Assembly: GCA_022449345.1 (NCBI GenBank)
Contig: JAKURL010000005.1
Coordinates: 38,570 to 102,569, forward strand
Length of the DNA: 64,000 nt
Origin: Candidatus Thalassarchaeum sp.
GTDB lineage: Archaea > Thermoplasmatota > Poseidoniia > Poseidoniales > Thalassarchaeaceae
Reading direction: 5' to 3'
Every line of letters starts with the position of its first letter. Position 1 is the first letter of the stretch. Positions 53,644 to 63,487 of the stretch are shown here, in pieces. Below the pieces are notes generated by a model. The model searched no databases. It was not told the DNA's origin and saw only the letters and a list, made by a program, of their open reading frames with translations. The position numbers were made by a program, and so were the translations under genes.

Positions 53644-56600
53644 ATGAACGAAGAGAAACAGACTTGGTACGGTCGAGCGAACAGAAAGAAGAGCGGTTCA
53701 GCGCTGATGATGGTAGCATTGATGTTACTGAGTACACAGATGTACAATTTCATCGGCGTTGATCAGACAGAAGCAAACCTCGAAACTATTGAGGAAACCC
53801 CAGCGAGAACTGCATATCAGCAGTTCCATCAAGCGGAGGGGGCGAGTGCAGGTACCACTCAAGGACAACCTGCAGCGATGGGTAATTTCCGCCACGATGC
53901 CTTCACTGATCCAAGTTGGGTAGATCCCGCCTCGTACCAAGGTAAGATCACCGACCCATCCGTCCTCCTTACCAACCCAGGATACGGATTTTTCCTAGAG
54001 GAGACTAATACCGAAGATCACGATAACGATGGGATCAACGACCTCGATGATTTAGACGACGATAACGATGGAATTAGCGATCTTATCGAGCGCTTCGATG
54101 GATGCTATGGAACAGATCCCTTCGACCACGACAACGATGGTATTTCTGATGAGGACGATTGGGATGACGACAACGATGGAATTCTCGAGGGCCCAATCGA
54201 CTATAGCCAAGGAGCAGACCCTTGGAATGTTAGTGCAGACAGATATGTAGAGCCTAACACAGTCCACCCATGGACAGGCACACCCGTAGGGACTGGTTAC
54301 AGAATCGACCAGAACCTCATGGACCACGATAACGATGGAGTTACCGATGAGGACGTAGATGGAAGTGGACGTGGCTCATACGATGAGGATGACGACAACG
54401 ACGCCCGAATCGACCAATTCACTTGGCCTTGTGATTTCGATGGCGACGGCACTCAGGATTACTTCGATGCAGACGATGATAACGATGGTGTGGCAGATAT
54501 CTGGGATTCACACCCATGGGACTCAACCATCACTTCGAATATCACAATCACAGCTCCTCTGTGGGATGATTGGTATCAATGGGTATCAGCTCAAATCCAT
54601 GAGATTGATATTTTCTCAGGATCCTACGGAACTTTTGCCATAACAATAAATGAAGGGGATACGGTTGTTTGGACAAATCAAGATTCAAAGAACCACACAG
54701 TGACTTCCGATGACGGAGTATTCGATAGTGGAATAATCTTGCCAGGTGATAGTTGGTCGTTTACCTTCGATCAGGCTGGCACTTTCCCTTATTCATGTAC
54801 CATTCATTCGTCTATGGTTGCTAGAATCGTCGTTCACTCACTCGGTCCAAACGATAACACATACACAGAATATGTTGGCGGCGTTGACTTCGTTCAACTT
54901 GAACACAACCTTTGGCATCCTCGAAACCAATCATTTTCAGAAATCGTTGATGGGGACTTAGATGGAGATGGGATTCCTAATTTCTTAGACCCTGATAACG
55001 ATAACGACGGCTCCCCCGACTCATCCGATACGGACGACGACAATGATGGCCTACTGGATATGTACGATGTCGACGATGACAACGATGGAATTCCCGACGA
55101 ATGCATGCAACTAGATACCAATTCTAACGGCCAAGGCGACTATCCAAACACCCATGCTATCGCGACACCAGGCCGTGGTTGTGAGATAGATTACGATCGC
55201 GATTTGGACGATGATAGATATCGACCAATCGACCAAGACTACGACTTAGTATGGGATTGGATGGACCCAGATATGGGGGCTCTACCAAGGGAACAGATAG
55301 ACAATCCAGCTGGCTTGCCCGCTGTAGATACATCTGACCTACCCTATGACTGGGATAACGATGGAATTCTCAACGAGGATGACCCGTACATGATGGCAAC
55401 CTCCGAACAAGTCGAAGGCTGGAACTGTCCTAGCCTAAGCAATCCGAATCCTCAGAACCCCGACATGAACTGTACTGTGGCTCGAAAGTCGTACACCGGA
55501 AACAATGATTGGGATGGGGACGGAATGAATAATTGGGATGATATTGATGATGACAACGACGGTATTCTTGATTGGTTAGACATAGACCCCAATTGCGATC
55601 TCGACGACGACAACGACCTGCATCTTTTGAACGGTTCAAGATTCCGAGACGACGGTCCTAATGAAATTGATACAGACATTGATGGCGATGGTCTAGCAAA
55701 TGACGAAGATTGGGATGACGACAACGACGGAATTTCAGATTATTACGATCCAGACGACGGAAATTGTGGACAAGTAGACAACGATCAGACAGATCCTTTT
55801 GCAACTTCCAATGGCTATTCTCACGGTGATGGAGATATCATTGATGGATCGGATGATAGCAGTTTATGGCAGAATTTTGAGGACTCATATTGGAAGATGT
55901 GGTGGCTATTCAACCCATTCACTGCGGAGAATGGCTTCATTTATCCTCACAATGGATATGACGATACCGTCGAGCCAATCACCAACGGACAGATTCCAGA
56001 AATGTATTGGCACGTGTTAATGCAATGGAGTCCTTGGAATGGTGCGAATTACTTCGATATCGATATGGATGGAGACTCACTAATCAATGGAATTGACGTC
56101 GACCAAGACGGAGATGGTTTGCCAGATTGGTGGGACCAAGACGAGGGTAATGACGGAGTCCTCGATGTCAATGACCCTGCAAGAGGAGGTTCATTCGATG
56201 ACAACGAGTGCGGTGTCACGTTCTTCTGGTTTGTAGTAGCACAAGTTGCATTTGACGAAGCTTGTGGTTTGTTCTACGCTTGGCTGTATGGCTACCCTGT
56301 TCAACCTGCTCGAAGAGCAAATCAAATTACATACACACTTCCGTATTCAACCCGCCCAGATCCAGAGCACACCGATGGACCATACAACGGCACTGACGCT
56401 CCCCCAAATAGCCCAGCACCTAGTTGTGACGAGAATTGCTTCCACTTTGATTTCACAACAGACACACCAGCTCCAACTGCAGCAGTGAATTATAATCAGA
56501 TGAAAGATAATCGTGACTTATTCACAGCATGGATTGGAATAAATTTCGGATTTTTCCAATGGACTTCTGATCAAAACGCCAATATGTTCCCTGATGAGGT

Positions 56601-59600
56601 TGCAGATTTACTGAATAATGACGTAGATCCAGACGATGATTGTGGGGCTCCTGTGGCAGGAAACATGGATCCCTCATGCATGGTAAATGATACCGCAGAT
56701 CTCGATGATGATTTCGATGGAGTATACGACCATTGGGATGTCGACGACGACAACGATGGAATCTGGGATTACTTTGAAGTGGACAGCAATGACGACTTGG
56801 ATGACGATACCGGAACCGAATCTGGCAACTTCTTCATTGGTTCAAATTGTGTAGACAACGACGATGATGGTACCGATACTGACCCAGACAACGATGGTTG
56901 GTATCAATCGGTCTGGGATCAAGGAGTATTAGGCCAAGGGTTACTATTCCCAGTTTACTATGATGTCGACAATGATAACGATGGAGTGCCGGATGGAGAG
57001 GACCCCGACGACGATAATAACGGAGTTTTGGATGAAGTACAAGAGACCTTATGTTTCGTCGGCGAGGAACAGAGTGTTTGGGATCACGATAACGATGGGA
57101 TCCTTGATTGGGCAGATGATGATTGGGATGCCGATGGTATAGTCAATACTATCGAATTGAATTCTGCAACTCCATTCATTTCGCCTTGGGATCACGATAA
57201 CGACGGTCTGCGAGACGATGTTGACCTTGATGACGACTCTGATGGTATGTTAGACAAGGACGAGATTATGCTCTGGCCGTCTCGCTTCAATCAACCATCT
57301 ACCAACCCTTGGGATCACGACGATTATGGTAATGGAACCGGTATGGCTGATCCAACTGATCCAATTACTGGACCGGATGCAATTGACGAGGATGACGATA
57401 CTGACGGGCGTCCTGACAGAGATTGGGATCAACTTGAGGAGGATTGGTCGAGCACATCGGATTGGGATCACGATAACGACGGAGTTCTAGATGAGGATGA
57501 CAAGATCCCAACTAGAATCAATCTGACTAGCAGCAATGTGCTTTGGCTAGATGCAGTAAACCCAGCGATATTCAAGGGCACAGTGAATTGGCTAGATCCA
57601 GATACAGGAGTATTTGAGCCAGCCCCCGACCTACCTGTTCAGATAACAATAGAGTGGGCTCGAAATGGAACTTTAGCACTCGAAACAGTAGACGTTCTGA
57701 CCGACGCTGCTGGTGTTTTCGTGGTGGGACAATTCCTCTTCCCTGAGGACTTAATCGTAGGGCCTAACACCACCTACAACATCTATGCAGAGGTCACGGA
57801 GATGTTCTATCACGATGGCTCGCAAACCGAACCAATGCCGGTAGAAATTAGGGCAAACACAACTATCGATTATGTCTCATGGACCTATTTCCGTAGCGAT
57901 GAGCAACCTCTCTTCGTCGATTACAAGGTACATTACGAAGCAGATTGGGATCGAGGTATTTTCGACAATAGAATTACTCACGCACCGGTATCTTTCCGCG
58001 TTCACGGAGGTCCGTTTGGAAACTATACCCATCCCACCATCTTCGATGGATACGGATACGGATACCGCGCTGACTCTGGTGGTTGGGTTTCCCTAACCTT
58101 CGTACAAACCGCCGGTGCCCAAGGCCAATGGAAGCAAGTTCAATGGAATTCGACTATGGATAATGGCGTTGGAAAGCTACCAGGAGGATACGAGGAAATT
58201 ATCTGGGATGATAATGCAAAGAGTCACTATGTCTTGGGCCGTTATGATTACACCAATACTAGTCTACCAATCGGAGACTACTCACTCATTGGGTACTCTA
58301 GACCAGATCTTGGTGATGAATGGCCATTCCCTTACCTTGAAGTCGCAGAGACAGAGGCCTTTACCATCCGCTCGATGCATAGAATGTACATCGAAGCAGA
58401 CATGTATGTCTCATCAACTAGGCCGGTCTTCTTCTGGGATGCAACGCAATTCACTGGGTCCTCATTCGGTGCATGGAGGGCGCTATTCCATCAGCCAAGC
58501 CTTGATGCGGCTGGATTGGATTATGCTGAAGTCAGTCTTGGTAAGCCATACGCGATGTCTTGGGATGGAACTCCAGAGGGCCTAACTGGCGAGAGTGCTA
58601 GACTGAGACCATTCCTTTCTTCCAATGATACACACTGGAGAATTGCCATGCAGAATGGTGGTGACTTCAACGCACCACCTTGTGGACCAGTTGAACCGAC
58701 CAATCCAGACAGCGTCGTTCGATGTGAGATAGTCCCTGAGATGTTCACAGGTGAGGCTCTGCGAGTTATTGGTAGTGTTTGGAATAGAACAATGATTCCG
58801 TGGCCCCACGACCCAATGACTCTGCAAGTAGACCTAGATAGAAACGGAATCTTTGCAGGTTCACAAGAGACTGGATACGCGAGAGCACCTCAAATGATTA
58901 ACGGAGTTGCGACCTTCGATTACAATTGGACTTGGTACTCTCAATATGCTGCTGGATTCTATGGAATCCGCGCCGACTTCACTAACTCGAATTTCTACTT
59001 CACAGGAAACCAGAGTAACGTGCTTGCCCCTACCGGAGCATACCTCAATGTCTCGGTTATTGGTACAAGCGAATTCGTGGAATTGATTCAGCCGCGGCTC
59101 TATCGTGGCCAGAACCGTAGTATAGAGGTTCAATTGCTCGATAACTCTCTGCAGCCGCTGAAGAATTCCCAAATAAATTACGTCTGGGAGGCAGATGGAA
59201 CTAATGGAATTGTGGAGACAGATAACACCGGATGGTTCAGCGTTAACCTGACAATTGAGGAGAACCACGAATTGGGTAACTTCACCCTATACTACACCTA
59301 TCCAGGAGATCCTCGACACCAAGGAACGTCGGGAACAATGGACCTGTGGGTGGTCTCTCGCACCTATATCACTCTGCAAGATACTACACCAAATATTCGC
59401 TCAAATGGAGATATTTGGGAATTCACGGCGCAGGTAACTGATGACAACCGGACCGCTGTCATCAAGGATTCTGGTCAGGCATTAGATGGCTGCGGAGCGA
59501 ATGGCGGCGAAGTTCTAATCATTATGGAGGGTACGGATTTCGAGGACCGTACACATCGACAGATTGTAGACACCCAATGTCCGAATGCGGGAACCATTCA

Positions 59601-61614
59601 TCACGAGATGGTTCTCGACCCACAATTACTACGAGATGATCCACAATCCTTCTTGCCAGACGGATTCGGTCCTGTCAACGTGATCCTCCGCTTCGAGGAG
59701 AACTTACCTCACGAGGGTTGTGAACCTCTAGATGCCGATGCACTCAGCACCTCTGGGGCATGGGATCCATGTGTGCAAATAGTGAACAGCGACCACTATC
59801 GCAGAGTGATGCAGTTCCAAGTAGATGGATTCAGTCTGATTGGACGTACAACGCTGAATATTGACGACCAGATTGTCTACACCTCAGAGATTGACCCAAC
59901 CACAGGCCAACCTATTGAGAAACCGATGGTAGTTACTGGCCAATTGATTGACGAACTCGGCTCTAATCTATCGAATAGAGCGATTAGAGTCTCTTACGAA
60001 ATGGTCGGCTCAGAAACCGGAGTGGTCGGCTGTCTCCCTAGCACCAGCGACTCAAATGGATTCTTCGAGATTACTTGTCCTCTTAACGACGTACAGGCAG
60101 GACAAGCCCGTGTCAAGGTCGAGTTCAATTCCTATGAGAATAATGACCGCTTTAGATACCACAACGCTAGCACAACTCGATTATTCCCAGTATTCTCGAA
60201 TTCGACACTAACCTTGCAAGAGATTGGACCGTTCCGAAACGATGTCGATTCATACACATTCCAGAACGGTTCCGTTTTCCCCGTTCTGTACCTCAAGGAG
60301 TCATTCCACCTCGATGCGAAATTGACTCAGACCAACGGTAACCCAATTGGTGGAAAGTGCCTCAATCTCTATCTCGATCCAGAGGTCAATACACGACCAA
60401 TAGCCACATCCTTCACCCGTGATGGAACCGGTGAAATCGAGTGGTTTAGCGGCGATCCGGATGACAATCCGAGTCGACGCGGTGTAGAGCCTACTTCGGA
60501 TAATATGGAAGGTTTCAGAATTGTCAGAATTGCCTACGAACCGACTAAGGAATTACCAGGTGGTTGTACAGCGGAGACCACGCCAGTAGTCAATGGTTCA
60601 TTCATTGACGTCGAAGTGCTAGTCAGAAGCCGTGTTGACATCTTGTTGAAGAATCACTGGTCGAAACCAGATGGTTACCAAGAAGGAGAATACGTCAACG
60701 GTTCAGTAGCAATTCTGCGAGACCGATTAGACCTCTCTGTTGAATCACAAACAGTAATCTTCACCTACCAATATTGGAATGCAGAGGAAGGCGAGTGGGT
60801 GCCACACAACGTTGTCTATGCCACCACCAATGAATTGGGCGCTGCTTCATTCAGCTTCTTGTACTCCGGAATAAATGTTCCCGGGGAATTGGAATGTAGT
60901 CAGGGCGGCTACTGTATCGACGGAGGAGAATGGCAAGTTACGGTTCATTTCAAGGGCTCACATGAGTTCGAAGAGGAGTTCCTCAACAATACTCCATCGA
61001 TATTCCTTGGAGAGCCAGTTGCTAAGGCCGAAACCAGTTTCTTCACGATTCAAGTGCTTACGATTATGGGTATTGCATTAGCCTTCTCTATATTGGTCGG
61101 CGCAATCATGTATCGCAACTACATCGAGCGCCGCAGAATCGAGATTTTGCGTGGAATACTAACCGACTCACTGATGTCACTGAAGGCATCAAACGAGTAC
61201 ATTGACACGATTTTCAATTGCTACAAGGAATTGGTTAGATTCTTCCGCGGCCGTGGTGCGATGAAGAAGGTCTACGAGACTACTAGAGAATTCGAAGATG
61301 CGGTTACTGGAATGCTGTCTGGAATCGCTCCACCAGAGGATTTGGATGTATTCTTCTCACTATTCGAAGAAGCCAGATATTCCGACCACGAGATTGGTGC
61401 AGATCAGCGAGATAGGGCAATCAACGCCTTACAGTCGATTATCAACCACATCAGTGCCTCTCTAGGAGATGGAATGCTTAACCGAACAGTAGCCAATGAG
61501 TCCGGCCTATACGGTTCGGTAATCAAGGCGGGTTCATTCGTCGATTCTGAGGGTCAAGAGCGCATCGCAGGCATCGATGACGGATCGGACGCAGACGGTG
61601 GATTCCGTATTTGA
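53644..61614 (+). CDS. Giant surface protein: DxDNDG (TSP3-like) calcium-binding array, embedded cupredoxin domain, C-terminal TM and DUF4129-like tail
   Basis: About 2656 residues. An N-terminal hydrophobic signal (SALMMVALMLLSTQMYNF) is followed from about residue 125 by a long array of thrombospondin-3-like acidic repeats, with about eighteen DNDG cores (for example HDNDGISD, DDNDGILD), up to about 1285. Within the array, residues 330-400 are a cupredoxin-like domain with TVVWTN, KNHTVTSD, YSCTIHSSM, giving His, Cys, His and Met as candidate type-1 copper ligands. Residues 1290-2460 are beta-rich modules. A membrane segment lies near 2470-2490 (ILVGAIMY) with basic residues after it. The cytoplasmic tail has CYKELVRFFRGRGAMKK and EETxREFEDAV-like sequence of DUF4129. 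The frame opens at GTG 53635; the ATG at 53644 is preferred. The next genes are the ribosomal operon. Confidence 0.85.
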   Translation: MNEEKQTWYGRANRKKSGSALMMVALMLLSTQMYNFIGVDQTEANLETIEETPARTAYQQFHQAEGASAGTTQGQPAAMGNFRHDAFTDPSWVDPASYQGKITDPSVLLTNPGYGFFLEETNTEDHDNDGINDLDDLDDDNDGISDLIERFDGCYGTDPFDHDNDGISDEDDWDDDNDGILEGPIDYSQGADPWNVSADRYVEPNTVHPWTGTPVGTGYRIDQNLMDHDNDGVTDEDVDGSGRGSYDEDDDNDARIDQFTWPCDFDGDGTQDYFDADDDNDGVADIWDSHPWDSTITSNITITAPLWDDWYQWVSAQIHEIDIFSGSYGTFAITINEGDTVVWTNQDSKNHTVTSDDGVFDSGIILPGDSWSFTFDQAGTFPYSCTIHSSMVARIVVHSLGPNDNTYTEYVGGVDFVQLEHNLWHPRNQSFSEIVDGDLDGDGIPNFLDPDNDNDGSPDSSDTDDDNDGLLDMYDVDDDNDGIPDECMQLDTNSNGQGDYPNTHAIATPGRGCEIDYDRDLDDDRYRPIDQDYDLVWDWMDPDMGALPREQIDNPAGLPAVDTSDLPYDWDNDGILNEDDPYMMATSEQVEGWNCPSLSNPNPQNPDMNCTVARKSYTGNNDWDGDGMNNWDDIDDDNDGILDWLDIDPNCDLDDDNDLHLLNGSRFRDDGPNEIDTDIDGDGLANDEDWDDDNDGISDYYDPDDGNCGQVDNDQTDPFATSNGYSHGDGDIIDGSDDSSLWQNFEDSYWKMWWLFNPFTAENGFIYPHNGYDDTVEPITNGQIPEMYWHVLMQWSPWNGANYFDIDMDGDSLINGIDVDQDGDGLPDWWDQDEGNDGVLDVNDPARGGSFDDNECGVTFFWFVVAQVAFDEACGLFYAWLYGYPVQPARRANQITYTLPYSTRPDPEHTDGPYNGTDAPPNSPAPSCDENCFHFDFTTDTPAPTAAVNYNQMKDNRDLFTAWIGINFGFFQWTSDQNANMFPDEVADLLNNDVDPDDDCGAPVAGNMDPSCMVNDTADLDDDFDGVYDHWDVDDDNDGIWDYFEVDSNDDLDDDTGTESGNFFIGSNCVDNDDDGTDTDPDNDGWYQSVWDQGVLGQGLLFPVYYDVDNDNDGVPDGEDPDDDNNGVLDEVQETLCFVGEEQSVWDHDNDGILDWADDDWDADGIVNTIELNSATPFISPWDHDNDGLRDDVDLDDDSDGMLDKDEIMLWPSRFNQPSTNPWDHDDYGNGTGMADPTDPITGPDAIDEDDDTDGRPDRDWDQLEEDWSSTSDWDHDNDGVLDEDDKIPTRINLTSSNVLWLDAVNPAIFKGTVNWLDPDTGVFEPAPDLPVQITIEWARNGTLALETVDVLTDAAGVFVVGQFLFPEDLIVGPNTTYNIYAEVTEMFYHDGSQTEPMPVEIRANTTIDYVSWTYFRSDEQPLFVDYKVHYEADWDRGIFDNRITHAPVSFRVHGGPFGNYTHPTIFDGYGYGYRADSGGWVSLTFVQTAGAQGQWKQVQWNSTMDNGVGKLPGGYEEIIWDDNAKSHYVLGRYDYTNTSLPIGDYSLIGYSRPDLGDEWPFPYLEVAETEAFTIRSMHRMYIEADMYVSSTRPVFFWDATQFTGSSFGAWRALFHQPSLDAAGLDYAEVSLGKPYAMSWDGTPEGLTGESARLRPFLSSNDTHWRIAMQNGGDFNAPPCGPVEPTNPDSVVRCEIVPEMFTGEALRVIGSVWNRTMIPWPHDPMTLQVDLDRNGIFAGSQETGYARAPQMINGVATFDYNWTWYSQYAAGFYGIRADFTNSNFYFTGNQSNVLAPTGAYLNVSVIGTSEFVELIQPRLYRGQNRSIEVQLLDNSLQPLKNSQINYVWEADGTNGIVETDNTGWFSVNLTIEENHELGNFTLYYTYPGDPRHQGTSGTMDLWVVSRTYITLQDTTPNIRSNGDIWEFTAQVTDDNRTAVIKDSGQALDGCGANGGEVLIIMEGTDFEDRTHRQIVDTQCPNAGTIHHEMVLDPQLLRDDPQSFLPDGFGPVNVILRFEENLPHEGCEPLDADALSTSGAWDPCVQIVNSDHYRRVMQFQVDGFSLIGRTTLNIDDQIVYTSEIDPTTGQPIEKPMVVTGQLIDELGSNLSNRAIRVSYEMVGSETGVVGCLPSTSDSNGFFEITCPLNDVQAGQARVKVEFNSYENNDRFRYHNASTTRLFPVFSNSTLTLQEIGPFRNDVDSYTFQNGSVFPVLYLKESFHLDAKLTQTNGNPIGGKCLNLYLDPEVNTRPIATSFTRDGTGEIEWFSGDPDDNPSRRGVEPTSDNMEGFRIVRIAYEPTKELPGGCTAETTPVVNGSFIDVEVLVRSRVDILLKNHWSKPDGYQEGEYVNGSVAILRDRLDLSVESQTVIFTYQYWNAEEGEWVPHNVVYATTNELGAASFSFLYSGINVPGELECSQGGYCIDGGEWQVTVHFKGSHEFEEEFLNNTPSIFLGEPVAKAETSFFTIQVLTIMGIALAFSILVGAIMYRNYIERRRIEILRGILTDSLMSLKASNEYIDTIFNCYKELVRFFRGRGAMKKVYETTREFEDAVTGMLSGIAPPEDLDVFFSLFEEARYSDHEIGADQRDRAINALQSIINHISASLGDGMLNRTVANESGLYGSVIKAGSFVDSEGQERIAGIDDGSDADGGFRI

Positions 61615-61637
61615 TTACGTAGAGTCGAGGAACGGGA

Positions 61638-61654
61638 CGAGCATCGATCGCTCG
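61638..61654. repeat. Hairpin in the gap after the giant surface gene
   Basis: CGAGC (61638-61642) pairs with GCTCG (61650-61654) around ATCGATC. It is the first of two hairpins in the 152-base gap, possibly part of a transcription-termination region. Confidence 0.4.
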
Positions 61655-61686
61655 CCCGATCCTCTTCTCGATGTACTGCGAGTAAG

Positions 61687-61701
61687 TGCCCCGTAGGGGC
61701 A
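61687..61701. repeat. Hairpin before the ribosomal operon
   Basis: TGCCCC (61687-61692) pairs with GGGGCA (61696-61701) around a three-base loop. It lies 66 bases before the eL18 start and may be a terminator-like or leader element. Confidence 0.4.
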
Positions 61702-61766
61702 ACCCGTAGCATTCATAACAGGCGGTCAGGTGGGCGCGCTACCTAAGCATACGTCGAGGGAGTCAT

Positions 61767-62132
61767 ATGAGTAAGAACATGAGAAAGACCAACCAGGCCC
61801 TAATCGCCTTAATCGGCGATCTCAAGGACCAGAGCAGGTCAACCGGTTCTGCATTGTGGCGAGACGTCGCTCTGAGGCTCGAAAAGAGCCGAAGCAATTG
61901 GGCTGAACCAAACCTGAGCCGCCTGAGTCGATACGCTGCCGAAGAGGACGTAGTCCTCGTTCCTGGCAAGCTTCTCGGCAGCGGTGATGTATCTGGCAAG
62001 CCGAGCGTCGCCGCCTACAGTGTTAGCACCGGCGCCCGCTCGAAGATTGAAGCAGCAGGCGGACGTGTCCTCACGATCCGTGAATTGATGGACGAGAACC
62101 CAGGTGGAAAGGGGGTGAAGATTCTTGGCTGA
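61767..62132 (+). CDS. rpl18e: 50S ribosomal protein eL18
   Basis: A 121-residue ribosomal protein. RKTNQALIALIGDLKDQSR, LWRDVALRLEKSRSNWAEPNLSRL and VLVPGKLLGSGDVSGK match archaeal L18e. This protein sits on the large subunit. The start ATG follows CGAGGGAGTCAT. It overlaps the next gene by 8 bases, as expected of a tight archaeal ribosomal operon. Confidence 0.96.
   Translation: MSKNMRKTNQALIALIGDLKDQSRSTGSALWRDVALRLEKSRSNWAEPNLSRLSRYAAEEDVVLVPGKLLGSGDVSGKPSVAAYSVSTGARSKIEAAGGRVLTIRELMDENPGGKGVKILG
62114..62118 (+). promoter_or_regulatory. Shine-Dalgarno site deciding the TTG start of uL13
   Basis: GGTGA lies 6 bases before the TTG at 62125 and supports that rare start over internal ATG codons. 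The same pattern, GGAGGTGA at 62599-62606, precedes uS9. Confidence 0.6.
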
Positions 62133-62613
62133 AGCAAGTACCTCCGTCTACGACGCATCTGACAAGATTCTCGGGCGTCTCGCTAGCCACGTCGCTAGCG
62201 AGTTGCTGACAGCCCGCAGAGCGGGTAATCAGAAGCGCGTAATCATCGTGAACGCTGAGAAAGCCATCGTAACCGGTCCGAAGACTTCGGTCTTCGCCAA
62301 ATATGATCACAAGTACAAGTTGAACCACCCAAGAAAGGGGCCGTTCTTCCCACGCATGCCGGACCAGATTCTCAAGAGAACCGTCCGAGGAATGCTACCA
62401 TACCAGAAGAATAGCACCGGCCGAAACGCCGTCCGCGATCTACGAGTAATGATTGGAACACCAGCCAACCTCTCTGGAGACGATCTCCCTGATGGCCACG
62501 CTTGGGGGGACTCAAGTTCCTTTGAGCGAGATTTGCCTCAGAAGTTCGTTCGCCTAGGCGAAATCAGCAAACATCTAGGTATTGATAGCAGACGATGGGG
62601 AGGTGAGCAGTGA
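62125..62613 (+). CDS. rpl13: 50S ribosomal protein uL13
   Basis: A 162-residue protein. [37 protein letters not shown] and [16 protein letters not shown] sequence (here [12 protein letters not shown]) match archaeal L13. The start is TTG, overlapping the eL18 stop. Its stop overlaps the uS9 start codon (TGATG). Confidence 0.96.
   Translation: MAEASTSVYDASDKILGRLASHVASELLTARRAGNQKRVIIVNAEKAIVTGPKTSVFAKYDHKYKLNHPRKGPFFPRMPDQILKRTVRGMLPYQKNSTGRNAVRDLRVMIGTPANLSGDDLPDGHAWGDSSSFERDLPQKFVRLGEISKHLGIDSRRWGGEQ
62599..62606 (+). promoter_or_regulatory. Canonical Shine-Dalgarno of uS9
   Basis: GGAGGTGA is a full match to the archaeal anti-Shine-Dalgarno complement and lies 6 bases before the ATG at 62613. 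Confidence 0.75.
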
Positions 62614-63050
62614 TGGCGAAGAAGAAGAAGCCAAAGACGGTTGAAACTAGTGGCAAGAGAAAGACTGCAATCGCTCGTGCAACAGTCAGCAAGGGCGCTG
62701 GCCGAGTTCGAGTCAACCACAAGCCAATCCACATCATGGAACCAGCCCTTGCTCGCCGAAAGGCGCTAGAGCCAGTTCAGATTGCTGAGGCCATGAACCG
62801 CCTTGCAGATGTTGATATCGCAGTCAATGTAGAAGGCGGCGGTCAGATGGGCCAAGTAGATGCGATTCGAACCGCTATCGCTCGTGGCCTAGTTCACTAC
62901 AACGGTGGGGCTGAAGGAATTGATGAGGAACTCCGCGATGAGTACCTAAGATTCGACCGCAGCCTACTAGTTAACGATCCAAGACGTAAAGAGCCGAAGC
63001 ACCAAATGGGTAGAGGCGCTCGCAAGAAGTGGCAGAAGTCGTATAGGTGA
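62613..63050 (+). CDS. rps9: 30S ribosomal protein uS9
   Basis: About 145 residues. [47 protein letters not shown] and [22 protein letters not shown] match archaeal S9, whose C-terminal tail contacts P-site tRNA. The ATG at 62613 overlaps the uL13 stop. RpoN follows 6 bases after the stop. Confidence 0.97.
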   Translation: MAKKKKPKTVETSGKRKTAIARATVSKGAGRVRVNHKPIHIMEPALARRKALEPVQIAEAMNRLADVDIAVNVEGGGQMGQVDAIRTAIARGLVHYNGGAEGIDEELRDEYLRFDRSLLVNDPRRKEPKHQMGRGARKKWQKSYR

Positions 63051-63056
63051 TGAAAG

Positions 63057-63263
63057 ATGTTGATTCCAGTACGTTGTTGGAGTTGCGGAAAAGTCGTAGC
63101 TCATCTGTATGACCAGTTCAAGAATGCAGTCGACACCGGCGAGGACCCTCAGAAGGTTCTCGACAATCTCGGCTTAGAGCGATACTGTTGCAGAAGAATG
63201 TATGTCGGACACATCGAACTAATCGATGAGATATCGCCTTTCAGCATCGCTCGAGAGGATTGA
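63057..63263 (+). CDS. rpoN: RNA polymerase subunit N
   Basis: A 68-residue RpoN/Rpb10 homologue. [21 protein letters not shown] supplies the CxxC pair and [18 protein letters not shown] the CC pair of the zinc site. It is co-transcribed with ribosomal proteins, as in many archaea. The frequently following rpoK gene is not here; tRNA-Pro comes instead. Confidence 0.97.
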   Translation: MLIPVRCWSCGKVVAHLYDQFKNAVDTGEDPQKVLDNLGLERYCCRRMYVGHIELIDEISPFSIARED

Positions 63264-63284
63264 TTTTAGCGCCGTCAAGGCTTT

Positions 63285-63295
63285 GAGATAATCTA
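63285..63295 (+). promoter_or_regulatory. Possible TATA box of tRNA-Pro
   Basis: GAGATAATCTA lies about 25 bases upstream of the tRNA start. It is weak and stands on position only. Confidence 0.3.
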
Positions 63296-63316
63296 CTCAC
63301 GACAGAACTACACAAG

Positions 63317-63394
63317 GGGCCTGTAGGTTAGCTTGGCCTATACTTCGCGGCTGGGGGTCGCGCGACCCAGGTTCAAATCCTGGCAGGCCCACCA
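63317..63394 (+). tRNA. tRNA-Pro (GGG)
   Basis: The acceptor strands GGGCCTG and CAGGCCC pair fully. The anticodon stem CGCGG/TCGCG encloses the loop CTGGGGG with anticodon GGG. The T arm CCAGG-TTCAAAT-CCTGG is perfect. Discriminator A is followed by encoded CCA (63392-63394). It is the last feature before the GC-rich ligA segment. Confidence 0.92.
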
Positions 63395-63428
63395 TTTTCG
63401 CTTCAGCCCAGCTCAAGTCTCCAGAAAG

Positions 63429-63449
63429 TAGGAGCCCTACGGGCTCCTA
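63429..63449 (+). terminator. Strong hairpin after tRNA-Pro
   Basis: TAGGAGCCC (63429-63437) pairs perfectly with GGGCTCCTA (63441-63449) around a TAC loop. There is no T tract, so intrinsic termination is unproven. It marks the approximate left edge of the GC-rich segment. Confidence 0.5.
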
Positions 63450-63487
63450 AACCGCAGGTTGAAGACACTAGGCCGCCTTCGCGCACC

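Noticed and set aside
54000..57520. The short-period repeats resembling a tandem repeat or CRISPR array
   Set aside because: They encode degenerate DxDNDG protein repeats in one frame with no constant repeat-spacer lengths.
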